A DNA stretch of 64,000 bases from Sulfurimonas sediminis (lineage in GTDB: Bacteria > Campylobacterota > Campylobacteria > Campylobacterales > Sulfurimonadaceae): the NCBI RefSeq assembly GCF_014905115.1, contig NZ_CP041235.1:1550001-1614000 (forward strand). The letters run 5' to 3'. The notes beneath the pieces were generated by a model. It worked only from the letters and a program-made list of their open reading frames with translations, ran no database searches and was not told where the DNA came from. Positions 36,528 through 45,204 of this stretch are shown piece after piece; positions within the stretch are counted from its first letter, which is position 1, and each line of letters begins with the position of its first letter. The position numbers and the translations under genes were made by a program.

Positions 36528-37604
36528 ATGAAATATCCTTTACATGTAACCCTAAGAAAAAAACTCTCGAGTATTCTCAATGGTCTGCTTTCTTTCTTTT
36601 CTCATAAATCGCAGCCTGCTCAATATATTGACAAAGAGAAAGTCAAAAGCATTGTCATTATACGGCCAAATTACCGAATAGGGAACCTGCTTTTTTTAAC
36701 GCCTCTTATCAACGAACTTGCAAAAGAGATGCCAAATGCAAAAATAGACATCATTGTCGGCATGAAACTTGCCGGTAAAATTCTTGAACCTCTGCCAAAT
36801 GTTGACAAAGTCATAGACATCCCCCGAAAACTGCTTTTGCATCCGCTTGAGATGCTTGCCTACATCAAACAGGCCAGAACAAAAGAGTATGATGTTGCCC
36901 TGAATGTTTCCGGCGGTTCCACCAGTGCCCAAATCGTCACATCACTCACAAGAGCAAAATATAAAGCCAGCTTCGCAAGTGACAAACTCTGGGCGAATTT
37001 CACACATATTCAAGAAAGAGGCTTAAAGACCTACCGGCATATGGGACTTGAAAGTATGGAATTTTTACGATTTTTCAAAATTGATTTTCCAAAAAAAATG
37101 CCAACGCTTGATATAAAACCAACACAAGATGAGAGAGAAAAAGCAAAAAAAGACTTGCTTTCACTGTTACATGTAAATAATATTGCTGCCGGTACAAAGG
37201 TTATAGCCATCTTCAGAAATGCAAGATTTGACAAAAAGATAAGTGATGAATGGTGGAACGAGTGGGTAGACACACTCTTTAAGCTTGATGAAAACATTGT
37301 CATTATAGATATTCTCTCCCCTGACATTCCTACAAAACTCAACGAAAAAGTTTTGGAATATGCCAACAAAGATTTAAGAGTTTTAGGGGCATTTTTTCAA
37401 GTCTGTGATCTGTATGTCAGTGCGGACACAGGGCCTATGCATCTTGCAGTCGCTTCAGGTGCAAAAGTTTTGGCACTTTTCAACAAGACAGATATTCAAG
37501 TCTACGGTGCTTTGGGAGAACAAAACAAAACTATAAACATAGAAAAACTCTCCCCCGGAGATGTTGCACACATTACAACTGACTTTCTCAGTACTCTCAA
37601 GTAG
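36528..37604 (+). CDS. glycosyltransferase family 9 (heptosyltransferase-like)
   Basis: A 358-residue GT-B-fold transferase. N-terminal region IVIIRPNYRIGNLLFLTPLI and C-terminal CDLYVSADTGPMHLAVASGAK are the family's acceptor and sugar-nucleotide motifs. It probably adds heptose to the lipooligosaccharide inner core. TATAAT lies at 36498-36503, so an upstream ATG at 36486 cannot be in the transcript; the ATG at 36528 is used although its ribosome site is weak. Divergent from the exporter. Confidence 0.85.
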   Translation: MKYPLHVTLRKKLSSILNGLLSFFSHKSQPAQYIDKEKVKSIVIIRPNYRIGNLLFLTPLINELAKEMPNAKIDIIVGMKLAGKILEPLPNVDKVIDIPRKLLLHPLEMLAYIKQARTKEYDVALNVSGGSTSAQIVTSLTRAKYKASFASDKLWANFTHIQERGLKTYRHMGLESMEFLRFFKIDFPKKMPTLDIKPTQDEREKAKKDLLSLLHVNNIAAGTKVIAIFRNARFDKKISDEWWNEWVDTLFKLDENIVIIDILSPDIPTKLNEKVLEYANKDLRVLGAFFQVCDLYVSADTGPMHLAVASGAKVLALFNKTDIQVYGALGEQNKTINIEKLSPGDVAHITTDFLSTLK

Positions 37605-37690
37605 TTTTTTCGGAATCTGTACTTCAATGACAATGTCATTAAGTTAAAAAAATTAATGCTTTCTCGGAACCGGTACTTCCGTGAGGGCTT
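37605..37690 (+). repeat. REP-like repeat, one full and one partial copy
   Basis: A ~57-bp unit at 37634-37690 (TGTCATTAAGTTAA then TTAATGCTTTCTCGGAACCG, ending TACTTCCGTGAGGG) follows a partial direct copy at 37605-37632 (TTTTTTCGGAATCTGTACTT). It is closely similar to the arms of the inverted element at 46.77-46.89 kb. It sits immediately after the heptosyltransferase stop codon. Confidence 0.7.
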
Positions 37691-37781
37691 TATCTTTGAA
37701 AGTCTGGATTAATAAGAACTTGAACAGATGATGTAAAAACAGTATTTTATGATTGAATGGATTGAATGAATAAAAAGAGAA

Positions 37782-37858
37782 TGGCGCGGTGGATGGGGCT
37801 CGAACCCACGACCCCCTGCGTGACAGGCAGGTATTCTAACCAACTGAACTACCACCGC
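37782..37858 (-). tRNA. tRNA-Asp (GTC), copy 1
   Basis: Cloverleaf with acceptor GCGGTGG/CCACCGC, G discriminator and encoded CCA. The anticodon loop is CTGTCAC with GTC between five-base stems. It is identical to copy 2 at 38652-38728. Confidence 0.95.
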
Positions 37859-37868
37859 AACCTAAAAT

Positions 37869-37984
37869 TATGCTTTTTGCTTTACTCGGCGTTAGAACCT
37901 TTCGCTCAATCGTCACATAGTATAACTATGCTCCTTTTTCACTCTAGAACCTGCCTTGATTAAAACAAAAATCAAGAATTTTAT
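37869..37984. repeat. tRNA-cluster spacer repeat A, copy 1
   Basis: 116-bp direct repeat with copy 2 at 38214-38329, a few mismatches. It contains small palindromes, CATAGT/ACTATG and CTTGATT/AATCAAG. It encodes no tRNA. Confidence 0.85.
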
Positions 37985-38024
37985 AAATAATCGTCACATT
38001 TTCTTTTTTAAAGTAAGAAAAAAC

Positions 38025-38209
38025 TTGTTTTTTACATTAGTTGTGTCAAAAATTTTAGCGAAGCGTATCTTGATGCCCCTTGAGGGTGCTTAGGTACGTG
38101 AACTGAAATCTTTTGATGCAAATAATCAAAAAATGGTGGGCACTACTGGACTCGAACCAGTGACATCTACCTTGTAAGGGTAGCGCTCTACCAACTGAGC
38201 TAAGCGCCC
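38025..38209. repeat. duplicated block B+tRNA-Val, copy 1
   Basis: 185-bp direct repeat with 38461-38645: a ~105-bp spacer (starting TTGTTTTTTACATTAG) plus a whole tRNA-Val gene, differing at a handful of spacer bases. It indicates recent segmental duplication. Confidence 0.88.
38134..38209 (-). tRNA. tRNA-Val (TAC), copy 1
   Basis: 76-nt cloverleaf; acceptor GGGCGCT/AGTGCCC, A discriminator and encoded CCA. The anticodon loop is CTTACAA (TAC). Identical to copy 2. Confidence 0.95.
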
Positions 38210-38213
38210 AAAA

Positions 38214-38329
38214 TATGCTTTTTACTTTACTCGGCGTTAGAACCTTTCGCTCAATCGTCACATAGTATAACTATGCTCCTCATTCACTCTAGAACCTGCC
38301 TTGATTAAAACAAAAATCAAGAATTTTAT
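38214..38329. repeat. tRNA-cluster spacer repeat A, copy 2
   Basis: Second copy of the 116-bp spacer at 37869-37984, lying between tRNA-Val copy 1 and tRNA-Glu. It differs mainly near CTCCTCATTCACT and at one base of the leading T-tract. Confidence 0.85.
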
Positions 38330-38356
38330 TATTAAAATTTCAAACACCAATTAAAA

Positions 38357-38432
38357 TGGCGACCCCTAAAGGATTTGAACCTCTGTTACTACCATGAAGT
38401 GATAGTGTCCTTGGCCACTAGACGAAAGGGTC
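38357..38432 (-). tRNA. tRNA-Glu (TTC) with C at position 33
   Basis: 76-nt cloverleaf, acceptor GACCCTT/AGGGGTC, G discriminator and encoded CCA, aligning base for base in length with E. coli tRNA-Glu. The anticodon loop is ACTTCAT between CTATC and GGTAG, so the anticodon is TTC but position 33 is C instead of the near-universal U, with A32 and U38. The identity is clear from the alignment. Confidence 0.9.
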
Positions 38433-38460
38433 ACTTTCATTGTTAACAAAGGGTTAACGG

Positions 38461-38645
38461 TTGTTTTTTGCATTAGTTGTGTCAAAAATTTTAGCGAAGC
38501 GTATCTTGATGCCCCTTGAGGGTGCTTAAGTACGTGAGCTGAAATTTTTTGATGCAAATAATCAAAAAATGGTGGGCACTACTGGACTCGAACCAGTGAC
38601 ATCTACCTTGTAAGGGTAGCGCTCTACCAACTGAGCTAAGCGCCC
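38461..38645. repeat. duplicated block B+tRNA-Val, copy 2
   Basis: Second copy of the 185-bp block at 38025-38209. Here the block is followed directly by tRNA-Asp copy 2 rather than by spacer A. Confidence 0.88.
38570..38645 (-). tRNA. tRNA-Val (TAC), copy 2
   Basis: Same sequence as the tRNA-Val at 38134-38209, with encoded CCA and anticodon TAC. Confidence 0.95.
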
Positions 38646-38651
38646 GAAAAA

Positions 38652-38728
38652 TGGCGCGGTGGATGGGGCTCGAACCCACGACCCCCTGCGTGACAGGCAG
38701 GTATTCTAACCAACTGAACTACCACCGC
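38652..38728 (-). tRNA. tRNA-Asp (GTC), copy 2
   Basis: Same 77-bp sequence as copy 1, anticodon GTC, encoded CCA. It lies only six bases from tRNA-Val copy 2. Confidence 0.95.
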
Positions 38729-38739
38729 GCATATAAAAA

Positions 38740-38815
38740 TGGTGTCCTGTGATGGATTCGAACCATCGGCCACATCATTAAAAGTGACGTGCTCTACCAG
38801 CTGAGCTAACAAGAC
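38740..38815 (-). tRNA. tRNA-Lys (TTT)
   Basis: 76-nt cloverleaf; acceptor GTCTTGT/ACAGGAC, A discriminator and encoded CCA. The anticodon loop is CTTTTAA (TTT). It is the promoter-proximal tRNA of the cluster. Confidence 0.95.
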
Positions 38816-38820
38816 ATTTG

Positions 38821-38872
38821 CCTCTTATTGTTAAGAGGTCGAAATTATAGACAAATAGATTTTAATTGTCAA
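38821..38872 (-). promoter_or_regulatory. strong sigma70-type promoter and leader hairpin of the tRNA operon
   Basis: On the minus strand TTGACA (complement of 38867-38872) is followed after exactly 17 bp by TATAAT (complement of 38844-38849). Near the predicted start the leader can fold as a CCTCTTA/TAAGAGG hairpin (38821-38838) just before tRNA-Lys. One promoter probably serves all six tRNAs. Confidence 0.8.
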
Positions 38873-38889
38873 GATATTTTCTCCTAAAT

Positions 38890-39978
38890 TTAGAAAAAAG
38901 TCTCTTTATCAAGCAAAAGCAACATTTTTATTGCCATCAGGGCACTCTGTTCCTGTACATAATTCCTGTCACCGTGAAAATGCAGATGCTTTTCAGTATG
39001 TTGTGTTTTGCTTCGCACACCTATATATACAGTACCGACCGGTTTAAACTGCGTGCCCCCTGTATCTCCGGCGATTCCGCTTACTGCCAAAGCATAGTCT
39101 GCTCCACTGACATTGAGTGCACCCTCACTCATTTCTCTGACAACTTCGGCACTTACTGCACCGTTTTCTTCAAGTATGGCATGATCCACAGCCAACCAGT
39201 TTTCTTTGAGTGTATTGGAGTAGGTTACCAGGCCGCCCTCTAAAATTTTTGATGCGCCGTTGTGTTTTGTAAAAAAGTAACTGAGCAGTCCGCCTGTGCA
39301 ACTCTCGGCAAATGTTATTTTTTTCCCTGAATGTGAAAGTTTTTCTATAATATACTCAATAATATTTGATGATGCAATAAGCTTTTTAGGCAACAGGTTT
39401 TTTGCTGCATGAATAAATTTTGTAATATCCCCGTACTTGTTACTCGTTACATCTACTCTGTGCCACCCTTGCACCTCCTGTGTTACATCAATATTGACTT
39501 CATATGTTTGTGCGATTGGAGTAAAAATTGTCACTATAGTGGATTTGTCTTCTTCAAATATATGTATAGTTGCCCGTATCTCTTCATTTTTTAAAAGTAA
39601 TTCGGGCATTTTTTGTCCTTCATCCATCTGTATTACGTTTATCAGGGAGTTTTGAAATTCCAACAGATAGGAACGTTCTGCAAACAATGAAGCTTTCTGC
39701 GGTATGAGCATCCCCTCTTTTAAAATCTGGTTATCACTGGTTGCGGTGCATATCACTTTTCCGACAGTTGAAAAGTTTTGTTTACATGTAACGATAATAA
39801 CCCGGTCGGATGTATGGAGTTCTTCTTCAAGATAAAGAAAAAAGGAGTTGTCACTGTCCTTAAAATAAGTTATATTATCTATAAAACCGCTGTTTTTTTC
39901 AATATCTCGCAAAATATACTCTTGTAATGATCTGTTATAAACAAATTTATTTCCAATGATTATCAGATGTGTTTTCAT
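38890..39978 (-). CDS. CinA-family protein with C-terminal NMN-amidohydrolase domain
   Basis: A 362-residue protein. The C-terminal CinA/PncC domain (about 205-360) has KITFAESCTGGLLSYFFT, VTYSNTLKENWLAV, GAVSAEVVREMSEGA and AVSGIAGDTGGT, the deamidase core acting on nicotinamide mononucleotide. The N-terminal ~190 residues would correspond to the MoCF-like domain but lack its usual glycine-rich motifs, so this half is diverged. Last in its direction before the tRNA cluster. Confidence 0.82.
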   Translation of the reverse strand: MKTHLIIIGNKFVYNRSLQEYILRDIEKNSGFIDNITYFKDSDNSFFLYLEEELHTSDRVIIVTCKQNFSTVGKVICTATSDNQILKEGMLIPQKASLFAERSYLLEFQNSLINVIQMDEGQKMPELLLKNEEIRATIHIFEEDKSTIVTIFTPIAQTYEVNIDVTQEVQGWHRVDVTSNKYGDITKFIHAAKNLLPKKLIASSNIIEYIIEKLSHSGKKITFAESCTGGLLSYFFTKHNGASKILEGGLVTYSNTLKENWLAVDHAILEENGAVSAEVVREMSEGALNVSGADYALAVSGIAGDTGGTQFKPVGTVYIGVRSKTQHTEKHLHFHGDRNYVQEQSALMAIKMLLLLDKETFF

Positions 39979-40054
39979 ACTCTGTACAGCCTTGTTTGAA
40001 GAATTTTATTTGGCTTATTATAACACTTTTATTAGGTTTTAAACACATAAAAGG

Positions 40055-40060
40055 TATACT
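40055..40060 (+). promoter_or_regulatory. probable -10 and leader of ileS
   Basis: TATACT at 40055-40060, 33 bp before the ileS start. The 26 bases from 40053 match 45215-45240 upstream of guaB at 24 positions (both contain TGCAAAAATTT and TAATAAT). No good -35 is seen. Confidence 0.45.
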
Positions 40061-40092
40061 GCAAAAATTTATAATAATATTTTGAGGTTTCA

Positions 40093-42861
40093 ATGGACTA
40101 CAAAGACACACTACTTTTACCAACAACTACGTTTGCCATGCGAGGCAACTTAATAAACAATGAACCAAAGCGTTATGCTGCTTGGGATGAGAAAAAAGTT
40201 TATCATAAAATGAAGGCAAAACGTGCCGGTGCGGAACACTTTACCTTGCATGACGGTCCTCCCTATGCAAACGGACATATCCACATAGGACATGCACTCA
40301 ATAAAATTCTCAAAGATATTATCATCAAAAACAACTATTTCAACGGGAAATCAGTCCGTTTTACTCCGGGCTGGGATTGTCACGGTCTTCCAATTGAACA
40401 GCAGGTTGAAAAAAAGCTTGGCGGAAAGCAAAAAAAAGAGCAGCTTGAAACTGCCGAGATCAGAAAACTCTGCCGTGAGCATGCTGCGAAGTTTGTAGAC
40501 ATTCAAAAAGAAGAGTTTAAAACACTCGGAATTATTGCTGACTGGGAAAAACCCTATGTGACAATGGATTACAGATTTGAAGCAAACATTTTCAGAACAC
40601 TCTGCAGTGTTGCGAAAAAAGGTCTTTTGATTGAACGTAGCAAACCTGTCTTTTGGTCGTGGGCTGAACGAACTGCACTGGCAGAAGCCGAAGTTGAATA
40701 TGAGGACAAAGAAGACTATTCGATTTTTGTAGCCTTTGAACTCAGCGATGAAGCCAAAGAAAAACTCGGACTGGACAAAGAAACAAAAGCAGCTCCGGTT
40801 ATCTGGACGACTACACCATGGACAATTCCTGCAAATACAGGGATTTCGCTAAACCCTGAAGAAGAGTATGTTCTTACAACTGAGGGTTATATTGTTGCAA
40901 AAAAACTATTGAATGCTTTGGTTGAAGAGGGCATCCTCAAAGGCAGTGTTGCCAAAACTTTTGATGCGACTGTATTTGAAAACCTCAACGCCATCAACCC
41001 GCTCAATGGCAGAATTTCCCGTATGGTTTTAGGAGAGCATGTTTTAGTTGACAATGGTACAGGCTGTGTGCATACCGCTCCGGGTCATGGTGAAGATGAC
41101 TACCGTGTCGGACTAAAATATGATCTTGAAGTTGTTATGCCTGTGGATGAAACAGGATGTTATGATGCAACTGTTGTACGTGATGCTTTGATTCCCAATG
41201 CAGAGGATTTTGTAGGGCGTCACATCTTTAAATCAAATGAAGACCTTATAGAGATGATGGGTGAGAGCGTGTTACATGTAAGCAAGTTTATGCACTCCTA
41301 TCCACATTGCTGGAGAAGTCATACACCGCTTATCTACCGTGCTACAAAACAATGGTTTATCTCTGTTGATGAAAAACCTGAGGGCGAGGATAAAACACTC
41401 AGAAACATTGCCCTTGATGAGATTGAAAAAACACTTTTCGTGCCACAAACCGGAAAAAACCGTTTGACTTCGATGGTTGCAAACCGTCCTGACTGGTGTA
41501 TTTCCCGCCAGCGTGACTGGGGTGTGCCTATCGCATTTTTCAGAGTAAAAGAGACAGGTGAAGTTTTACTTGATGAAAAGGTGCTCAACTTTGTAGCGAT
41601 GATATTTGAAATGCAGGGAAGTGATGCCTGGTACTCTATGGACATCGCGCAGCTTCTTTATCCGGGAAGCGGCTACAAGCCTGAAGAGCTTGAAAAAGTG
41701 ACAGATATTTTGGATGTATGGTTTGACTCGGGCTCTACCTGGAATTCGGTACTCAAATCTCGTAACTATGATGCTGGAGATTATCCGGCTGACCTGTATG
41801 TAGAAGGGTCTGACCAACATCGCGGCTGGTTCCAGTCATCTCTGTTTTTATCTTCTGCGGTTGAGCACAAAGCACCCTACAAAGGTGTATTGACACATGG
41901 TTTCACAGTGGATGAAAAAGGCGAGAAAATGTCTAAATCAAAAGGCAATGTCATAGCACCTGAAAAAGTCTTAAAAGAGTACGGCAGTGAAATCCTGCGT
42001 TTATGGGTTGCTTCTTCAGACTATCAGGGTGATTTGAAAATTTCTCAGGGGATTTTAAAACAGACTTCTGAAAACTATCGTAAACTGAGAAACACATTCA
42101 GAATCATGCTTGCCAATATCAATGACCTGGAAAACCTGACACCGTACGAAGATATGGGTGATTTGGACAAATGGATTTTAAATGTTGCACAAAACACGCT
42201 TGATGAAGTACATAAACACTTTAGCGAATATAACTTTGTCAACGGTATGAGCACACTCAATAACTTCATCGTTAACGAACTCAGCGGCATGTATATAGAT
42301 ATGACAAAAGACAATTTGTACTGCAATGCACAAGACTCTACAAGAAGACGTGCAAGTCAAAGTGCTATGGCAATGATTACAAAAACACTTCTGCTTCTTA
42401 TGGCACCTGTCATAACCTATACAGCGGATGAGATAGTAGACAATGCCCCTGCCATCATCAAAGGCAATGCCGAAGATATTTTTGACATGAGCTATGAAAA
42501 AATTGAAGCCGGTGACGTGCCGTTTGATGCTGAGTATATGGTAAAAGCGCGTGAAGGTTTCGGCGCAGAAGTTGATAAACTCAAAAAAGAAAAAATCATC
42601 AAAAATACCCTTGAACTTGTCATTTGCACAGAATCAAAAACTGTCCTTGAGATGAACAGTACTGATGCAGAAGACTGGTTTGTTGTTTCCGGAATCTTCG
42701 AAGACAAACCCGAAGAAGAGATCATAGCCAGCTTTAAAGTTGATGAAGATACCTTCAGCATCGCAAAAGCCACACTGTACAAATGTCCAAGATGCTGGAA
42801 ATACCAGGCTGAAGCAGAGGACTGCCTTTGTAAAAGATGTCAAAGCGTAGTCAATGATTGA
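40093..42861 (+). CDS. ileS: isoleucyl-tRNA synthetase
   Basis: A 922-residue class I synthetase. HIGH-type motif PPYANGHIHIGHALN is near residue 60, the WDCHGLPIE and GWFQSSLF regions are typical of IleS, and the KMSKS loop is GEKMSKSKGN. A CP1 editing domain lies between, and a C-terminal zinc finger has CPRCWKY and CLCKRC. It charges tRNA-Ile. Length and zinc finger place it in the bacterial group. Preceded by a weak TGAGG site. The small ORF at 42854 overlaps its end. Confidence 0.97.
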   Translation: MDYKDTLLLPTTTFAMRGNLINNEPKRYAAWDEKKVYHKMKAKRAGAEHFTLHDGPPYANGHIHIGHALNKILKDIIIKNNYFNGKSVRFTPGWDCHGLPIEQQVEKKLGGKQKKEQLETAEIRKLCREHAAKFVDIQKEEFKTLGIIADWEKPYVTMDYRFEANIFRTLCSVAKKGLLIERSKPVFWSWAERTALAEAEVEYEDKEDYSIFVAFELSDEAKEKLGLDKETKAAPVIWTTTPWTIPANTGISLNPEEEYVLTTEGYIVAKKLLNALVEEGILKGSVAKTFDATVFENLNAINPLNGRISRMVLGEHVLVDNGTGCVHTAPGHGEDDYRVGLKYDLEVVMPVDETGCYDATVVRDALIPNAEDFVGRHIFKSNEDLIEMMGESVLHVSKFMHSYPHCWRSHTPLIYRATKQWFISVDEKPEGEDKTLRNIALDEIEKTLFVPQTGKNRLTSMVANRPDWCISRQRDWGVPIAFFRVKETGEVLLDEKVLNFVAMIFEMQGSDAWYSMDIAQLLYPGSGYKPEELEKVTDILDVWFDSGSTWNSVLKSRNYDAGDYPADLYVEGSDQHRGWFQSSLFLSSAVEHKAPYKGVLTHGFTVDEKGEKMSKSKGNVIAPEKVLKEYGSEILRLWVASSDYQGDLKISQGILKQTSENYRKLRNTFRIMLANINDLENLTPYEDMGDLDKWILNVAQNTLDEVHKHFSEYNFVNGMSTLNNFIVNELSGMYIDMTKDNLYCNAQDSTRRRASQSAMAMITKTLLLLMAPVITYTADEIVDNAPAIIKGNAEDIFDMSYEKIEAGDVPFDAEYMVKAREGFGAEVDKLKKEKIIKNTLELVICTESKTVLEMNSTDAEDWFVVSGIFEDKPEEEIIASFKVDEDTFSIAKATLYKCPRCWKYQAEAEDCLCKRCQSVVND

Positions 42862-42970
42862 TTACACTCAGCCCGTTAGTACAACATTTATCATAACAAC
42901 CATACTTGCTGTATTTGTTATGATTGGTATAGGTATTTTAGCTGTTAAAAAATTCAAAAAGGAAAGTTAG
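42854..42970 (+). CDS. 38-residue membrane protein between ileS and gatA
   Basis: A short ORF starting inside the last codons of ileS and ending at a TAG that shares its G with the GTG of gatA. It encodes one helix (about residues 10-30, [20 protein letters not shown]) followed by a basic tail KKFKKES. Overlap at both ends and membrane composition support expression, but the ribosome site is weak. Not recognised. Confidence 0.5.
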   Translation: MIDYTQPVSTTFIITTILAVFVMIGIGILAVKKFKKES

Positions 42971-44310
42971 TGATTACATTAAAAGAAGCGCTTGCAATGA
43001 GCAAAGATGAACTTAATAAATTTAAAGATGAATTACAAACAAAGATAGAAGCAAACAAAGATTTAAATGCTTATATAGATGTCAATACTTTTGGTGAGGG
43101 CGTGCCTGTTGCCATAAAAGACAATATTCAAGTCAAAGGGTGGTCTGTTACTTCTGCTTCAAAAATTCTGCAAGGCTACATTGCGCCTTACAATGCCACT
43201 GTCATAGAAAAACTTTTAGCTGCCGGGCTCTCTCCTTTTGGTCGCACAAACATGGATGAATTTGCCATGGGTTCGACAACAGAGACAAGCTGCTACGGCA
43301 AAACACTCAACCCTGTCAATCCTGAGCATGTTCCCGGTGGAAGTTCGGGAGGAAGTGCCGCTGCAGTTGGAGCGGGTTTGGCTATAGCTGCACTTGGCAG
43401 TGATACAGGCGGAAGTATCCGCCAACCGGCAGCCTATTGCGGCATCGTAGGGATGAAACCGACCTACGGAAGAGTCAGCCGTTACGGTTTGGGAGCTTAT
43501 GCCTCAAGTCTGGATCAGATAGGACCGATGACACAAAATGTAGAAGATGCTGCTATTTTGTATGACATTATCAGCGGGAGTGATGCCAAAGATTCCACAA
43601 ATGCCATGAGAGATGACAAAGTCAGTGACAATCTCAATCCTGAAAGAAAGCTCACTATTGCCGTTTTGCCAAAGTATATAGAAAATGCGAGTGATGATAT
43701 GAAAGAGGCCTACAACAAAGCAATTGCAGCACTCAAAGCACAGGGGCACACCATCGTTGAAAAAGAGATGATGGATGCCAAATATGACATTTCTGCATAC
43801 TATGTGACGGCTACAGCAGAAGCAACAACCAACCTTGGACGATATGACGGCATACGTTATGGCAACCGAGTTGAAGGTGCAAACTTAGAAGAAACCTACT
43901 ACAAAACAAGAAGCGAAGGTTTTGGGGATGAAGTCAAACGCCGTATCCTCCTTGGAAATTTTGTACTCTCAAGCGGCTACTATGAAGCCTACTATGTAAA
44001 AGCACAAAAAACACGCCATTTGATAAAAGAGGAGTATGCAAAAATCTTTAAGGATGTTGACCTGATTCTCTCTCCGGTTGCTCCGAATGTTGCTCCAAAA
44101 TTCGGAGAACTTGCAAATCCGATGGAGATGTATCTGAGTGATATCTATACAATCAGTGTCAACCTTGCAGGTCTGCCTGCTCTGTCTTTGCCTATTATAA
44201 AAAATAAAGATGGCATGCCTGTCGGACTGCAGCTTATAGCCAATGCCTATGATGAGCAGACACTCTTTGACGGTTCACTGAGTCTTGAAAAAGAGATTGC
44301 CTATAAATAA
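42970..44310 (+). CDS. gatA: glutamyl-tRNA(Gln) amidotransferase subunit A
   Basis: A 446-residue amidase. The Ser-cisSer-Lys triad regions are [28 protein letters not shown] and [15 protein letters not shown]. With GatB and GatC it makes Gln-tRNA(Gln), and often Asn-tRNA, in Campylobacterota, which lack or duplicate the direct synthetases. GTG start with AAAAGGAAAG upstream; coupled to the small ORF. gatB and gatC are not nearby. Confidence 0.95.
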   Translation: MITLKEALAMSKDELNKFKDELQTKIEANKDLNAYIDVNTFGEGVPVAIKDNIQVKGWSVTSASKILQGYIAPYNATVIEKLLAAGLSPFGRTNMDEFAMGSTTETSCYGKTLNPVNPEHVPGGSSGGSAAAVGAGLAIAALGSDTGGSIRQPAAYCGIVGMKPTYGRVSRYGLGAYASSLDQIGPMTQNVEDAAILYDIISGSDAKDSTNAMRDDKVSDNLNPERKLTIAVLPKYIENASDDMKEAYNKAIAALKAQGHTIVEKEMMDAKYDISAYYVTATAEATTNLGRYDGIRYGNRVEGANLEETYYKTRSEGFGDEVKRRILLGNFVLSSGYYEAYYVKAQKTRHLIKEEYAKIFKDVDLILSPVAPNVAPKFGELANPMEMYLSDIYTISVNLAGLPALSLPIIKNKDGMPVGLQLIANAYDEQTLFDGSLSLEKEIAYK

Positions 44311-44361
44311 TGTAATGACAATGAGATAATTTTTTGCTACTATTTTAAAAAAGGAAGTAAA

Positions 44362-44769
44362 ATGGCATATTTTGACAATGTAAAAGTAAAAGACAAACTC
44401 TACGGCTTGGTTTTTGGTCGGGGCAAGGTTTCGCAGGTTTTTGAAGATTCTCATTACAAAATGATGGTAAAATTTAAAAACGGTCATGAGGTTCCCTACA
44501 CTGAAGACGGCATACCAGGCTGGGGAAACTTCAAAAAACAGACAATCTTTTATAAAGATGATATAGATTTGACAGATGTTGATTTTGCCCCTGTCACAAA
44601 AGTACTCTCTCCTAAAAAAATCATTAAACTCAGGGAAAAGAAAAAACTTGAAGTCAGACTGCCTTCGGGAATATGGACAAACTGCACAAAATGTGTGGCA
44701 AGTTATGTTGAAGATATGCTTGAGTCTGAGAACTATCATCTCTTTAGAAAAACACCTAAAAAAGGATAA
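44362..44769 (+). CDS. conserved-looking soluble protein, unknown
   Basis: A 135-residue protein with a beta-rich first half (KDKLYGLVFGRGKVSQVF, MMVKFKNGHEVPYTEDG), which might be a small barrel, and a C-terminal helix containing a CTKC pair (KCVASYVEDML). Two close cysteines could bind metal. The start has AAGGAAG. It is followed directly by the membrane protein that begins at a possible ATT codon. Confidence 0.7.
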   Translation: MAYFDNVKVKDKLYGLVFGRGKVSQVFEDSHYKMMVKFKNGHEVPYTEDGIPGWGNFKKQTIFYKDDIDLTDVDFAPVTKVLSPKKIIKLREKKKLEVRLPSGIWTNCTKCVASYVEDMLESENYHLFRKTPKKG

Positions 44770-44772
44770 ATC

Positions 44773-45204
44773 ATTACATATACAATCATTCATACCATAC
44801 ATATATTTGCTGTTTTTATTTATGGAGGATTTCTCTTTACCGATAATCTTTTTATGACAAAGATGAAACAGTCATTAACGGAAGAAGAACATAAAAAAGC
44901 ACGTGAAGCCATCATGATACATGTACGAAAAGTTGTTCCAAAGGCTCTTATAGTTGCTGTACTCTCTGGAATGTATCTTTTTTCACAGGTTTTTGGAAAA
45001 ATTTCTCCTGATGGACTAAGCAGTTTTCAGATAGCTCTTTCAATCAAAGCTTTTTTAGGTCTTTGGCTTGGTTTTCGCGGTGTCAATCAGGTATTTTTCG
45101 GTATACAGCCGTGGGTATTTAAAAGCCATATTTTCCCTTTTGTTCTTGTCGTTATTATCATTTTACTTTCCCAGTTTATGTTTTTAGATTTTACCTCTTT
45201 TTAA
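44773..45204 (+). CDS. four-helix membrane protein, probable ATT start
   Basis: The frame beginning at ATG 44854 omits an evident first membrane helix. In-frame upstream sequence reads I-T-Y-T-I-I-H-T-I-H-I-F-A-V-F-I-Y-G-G-F, and the stop of the previous gene lies just before it. The only codon well placed after AAAGGA (6 nt) is ATT at 44773; no ATG, GTG or TTG occurs between that stop and 44854. With it the protein is 143 residues with four helices. Either a rare ATT start or a shorter ATG start must be true. Function unknown; histidines in helix 1 could bind heme. Confidence 0.6.
   Translation: MTYTIIHTIHIFAVFIYGGFLFTDNLFMTKMKQSLTEEEHKKAREAIMIHVRKVVPKALIVAVLSGMYLFSQVFGKISPDGLSSFQIALSIKAFLGLWLGFRGVNQVFFGIQPWVFKSHIFPFVLVVIIILLSQFMFLDFTSF

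Noticed and set aside
37766-37963. ORF on the plus strand reading through tRNA-Asp (starts MNKKRMARWMGLEPTT)
   Set aside because: It is the well-known artefact of translating a tRNA gene; the tRNA-Asp cloverleaf is clear.
38055-38679. Minus-strand ORFs containing LSSVGRALPLQG through the tRNA-Val copies
   Set aside because: Also a common tRNA translation artefact; both copies are tRNA-Val genes and the reading frames have no other support.
37605-38815. CRISPR array
   Set aside because: The repeats are two copies each of long unlike blocks with tRNA genes; no regular short repeat-spacer pattern and no cas genes.
44275-44802. 175-residue minus-strand ORF opposite gatA's end and the following gene
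   Set aside because: Phe/Cys-rich antisense reading without ribosome site; the plus-strand genes have good starts.
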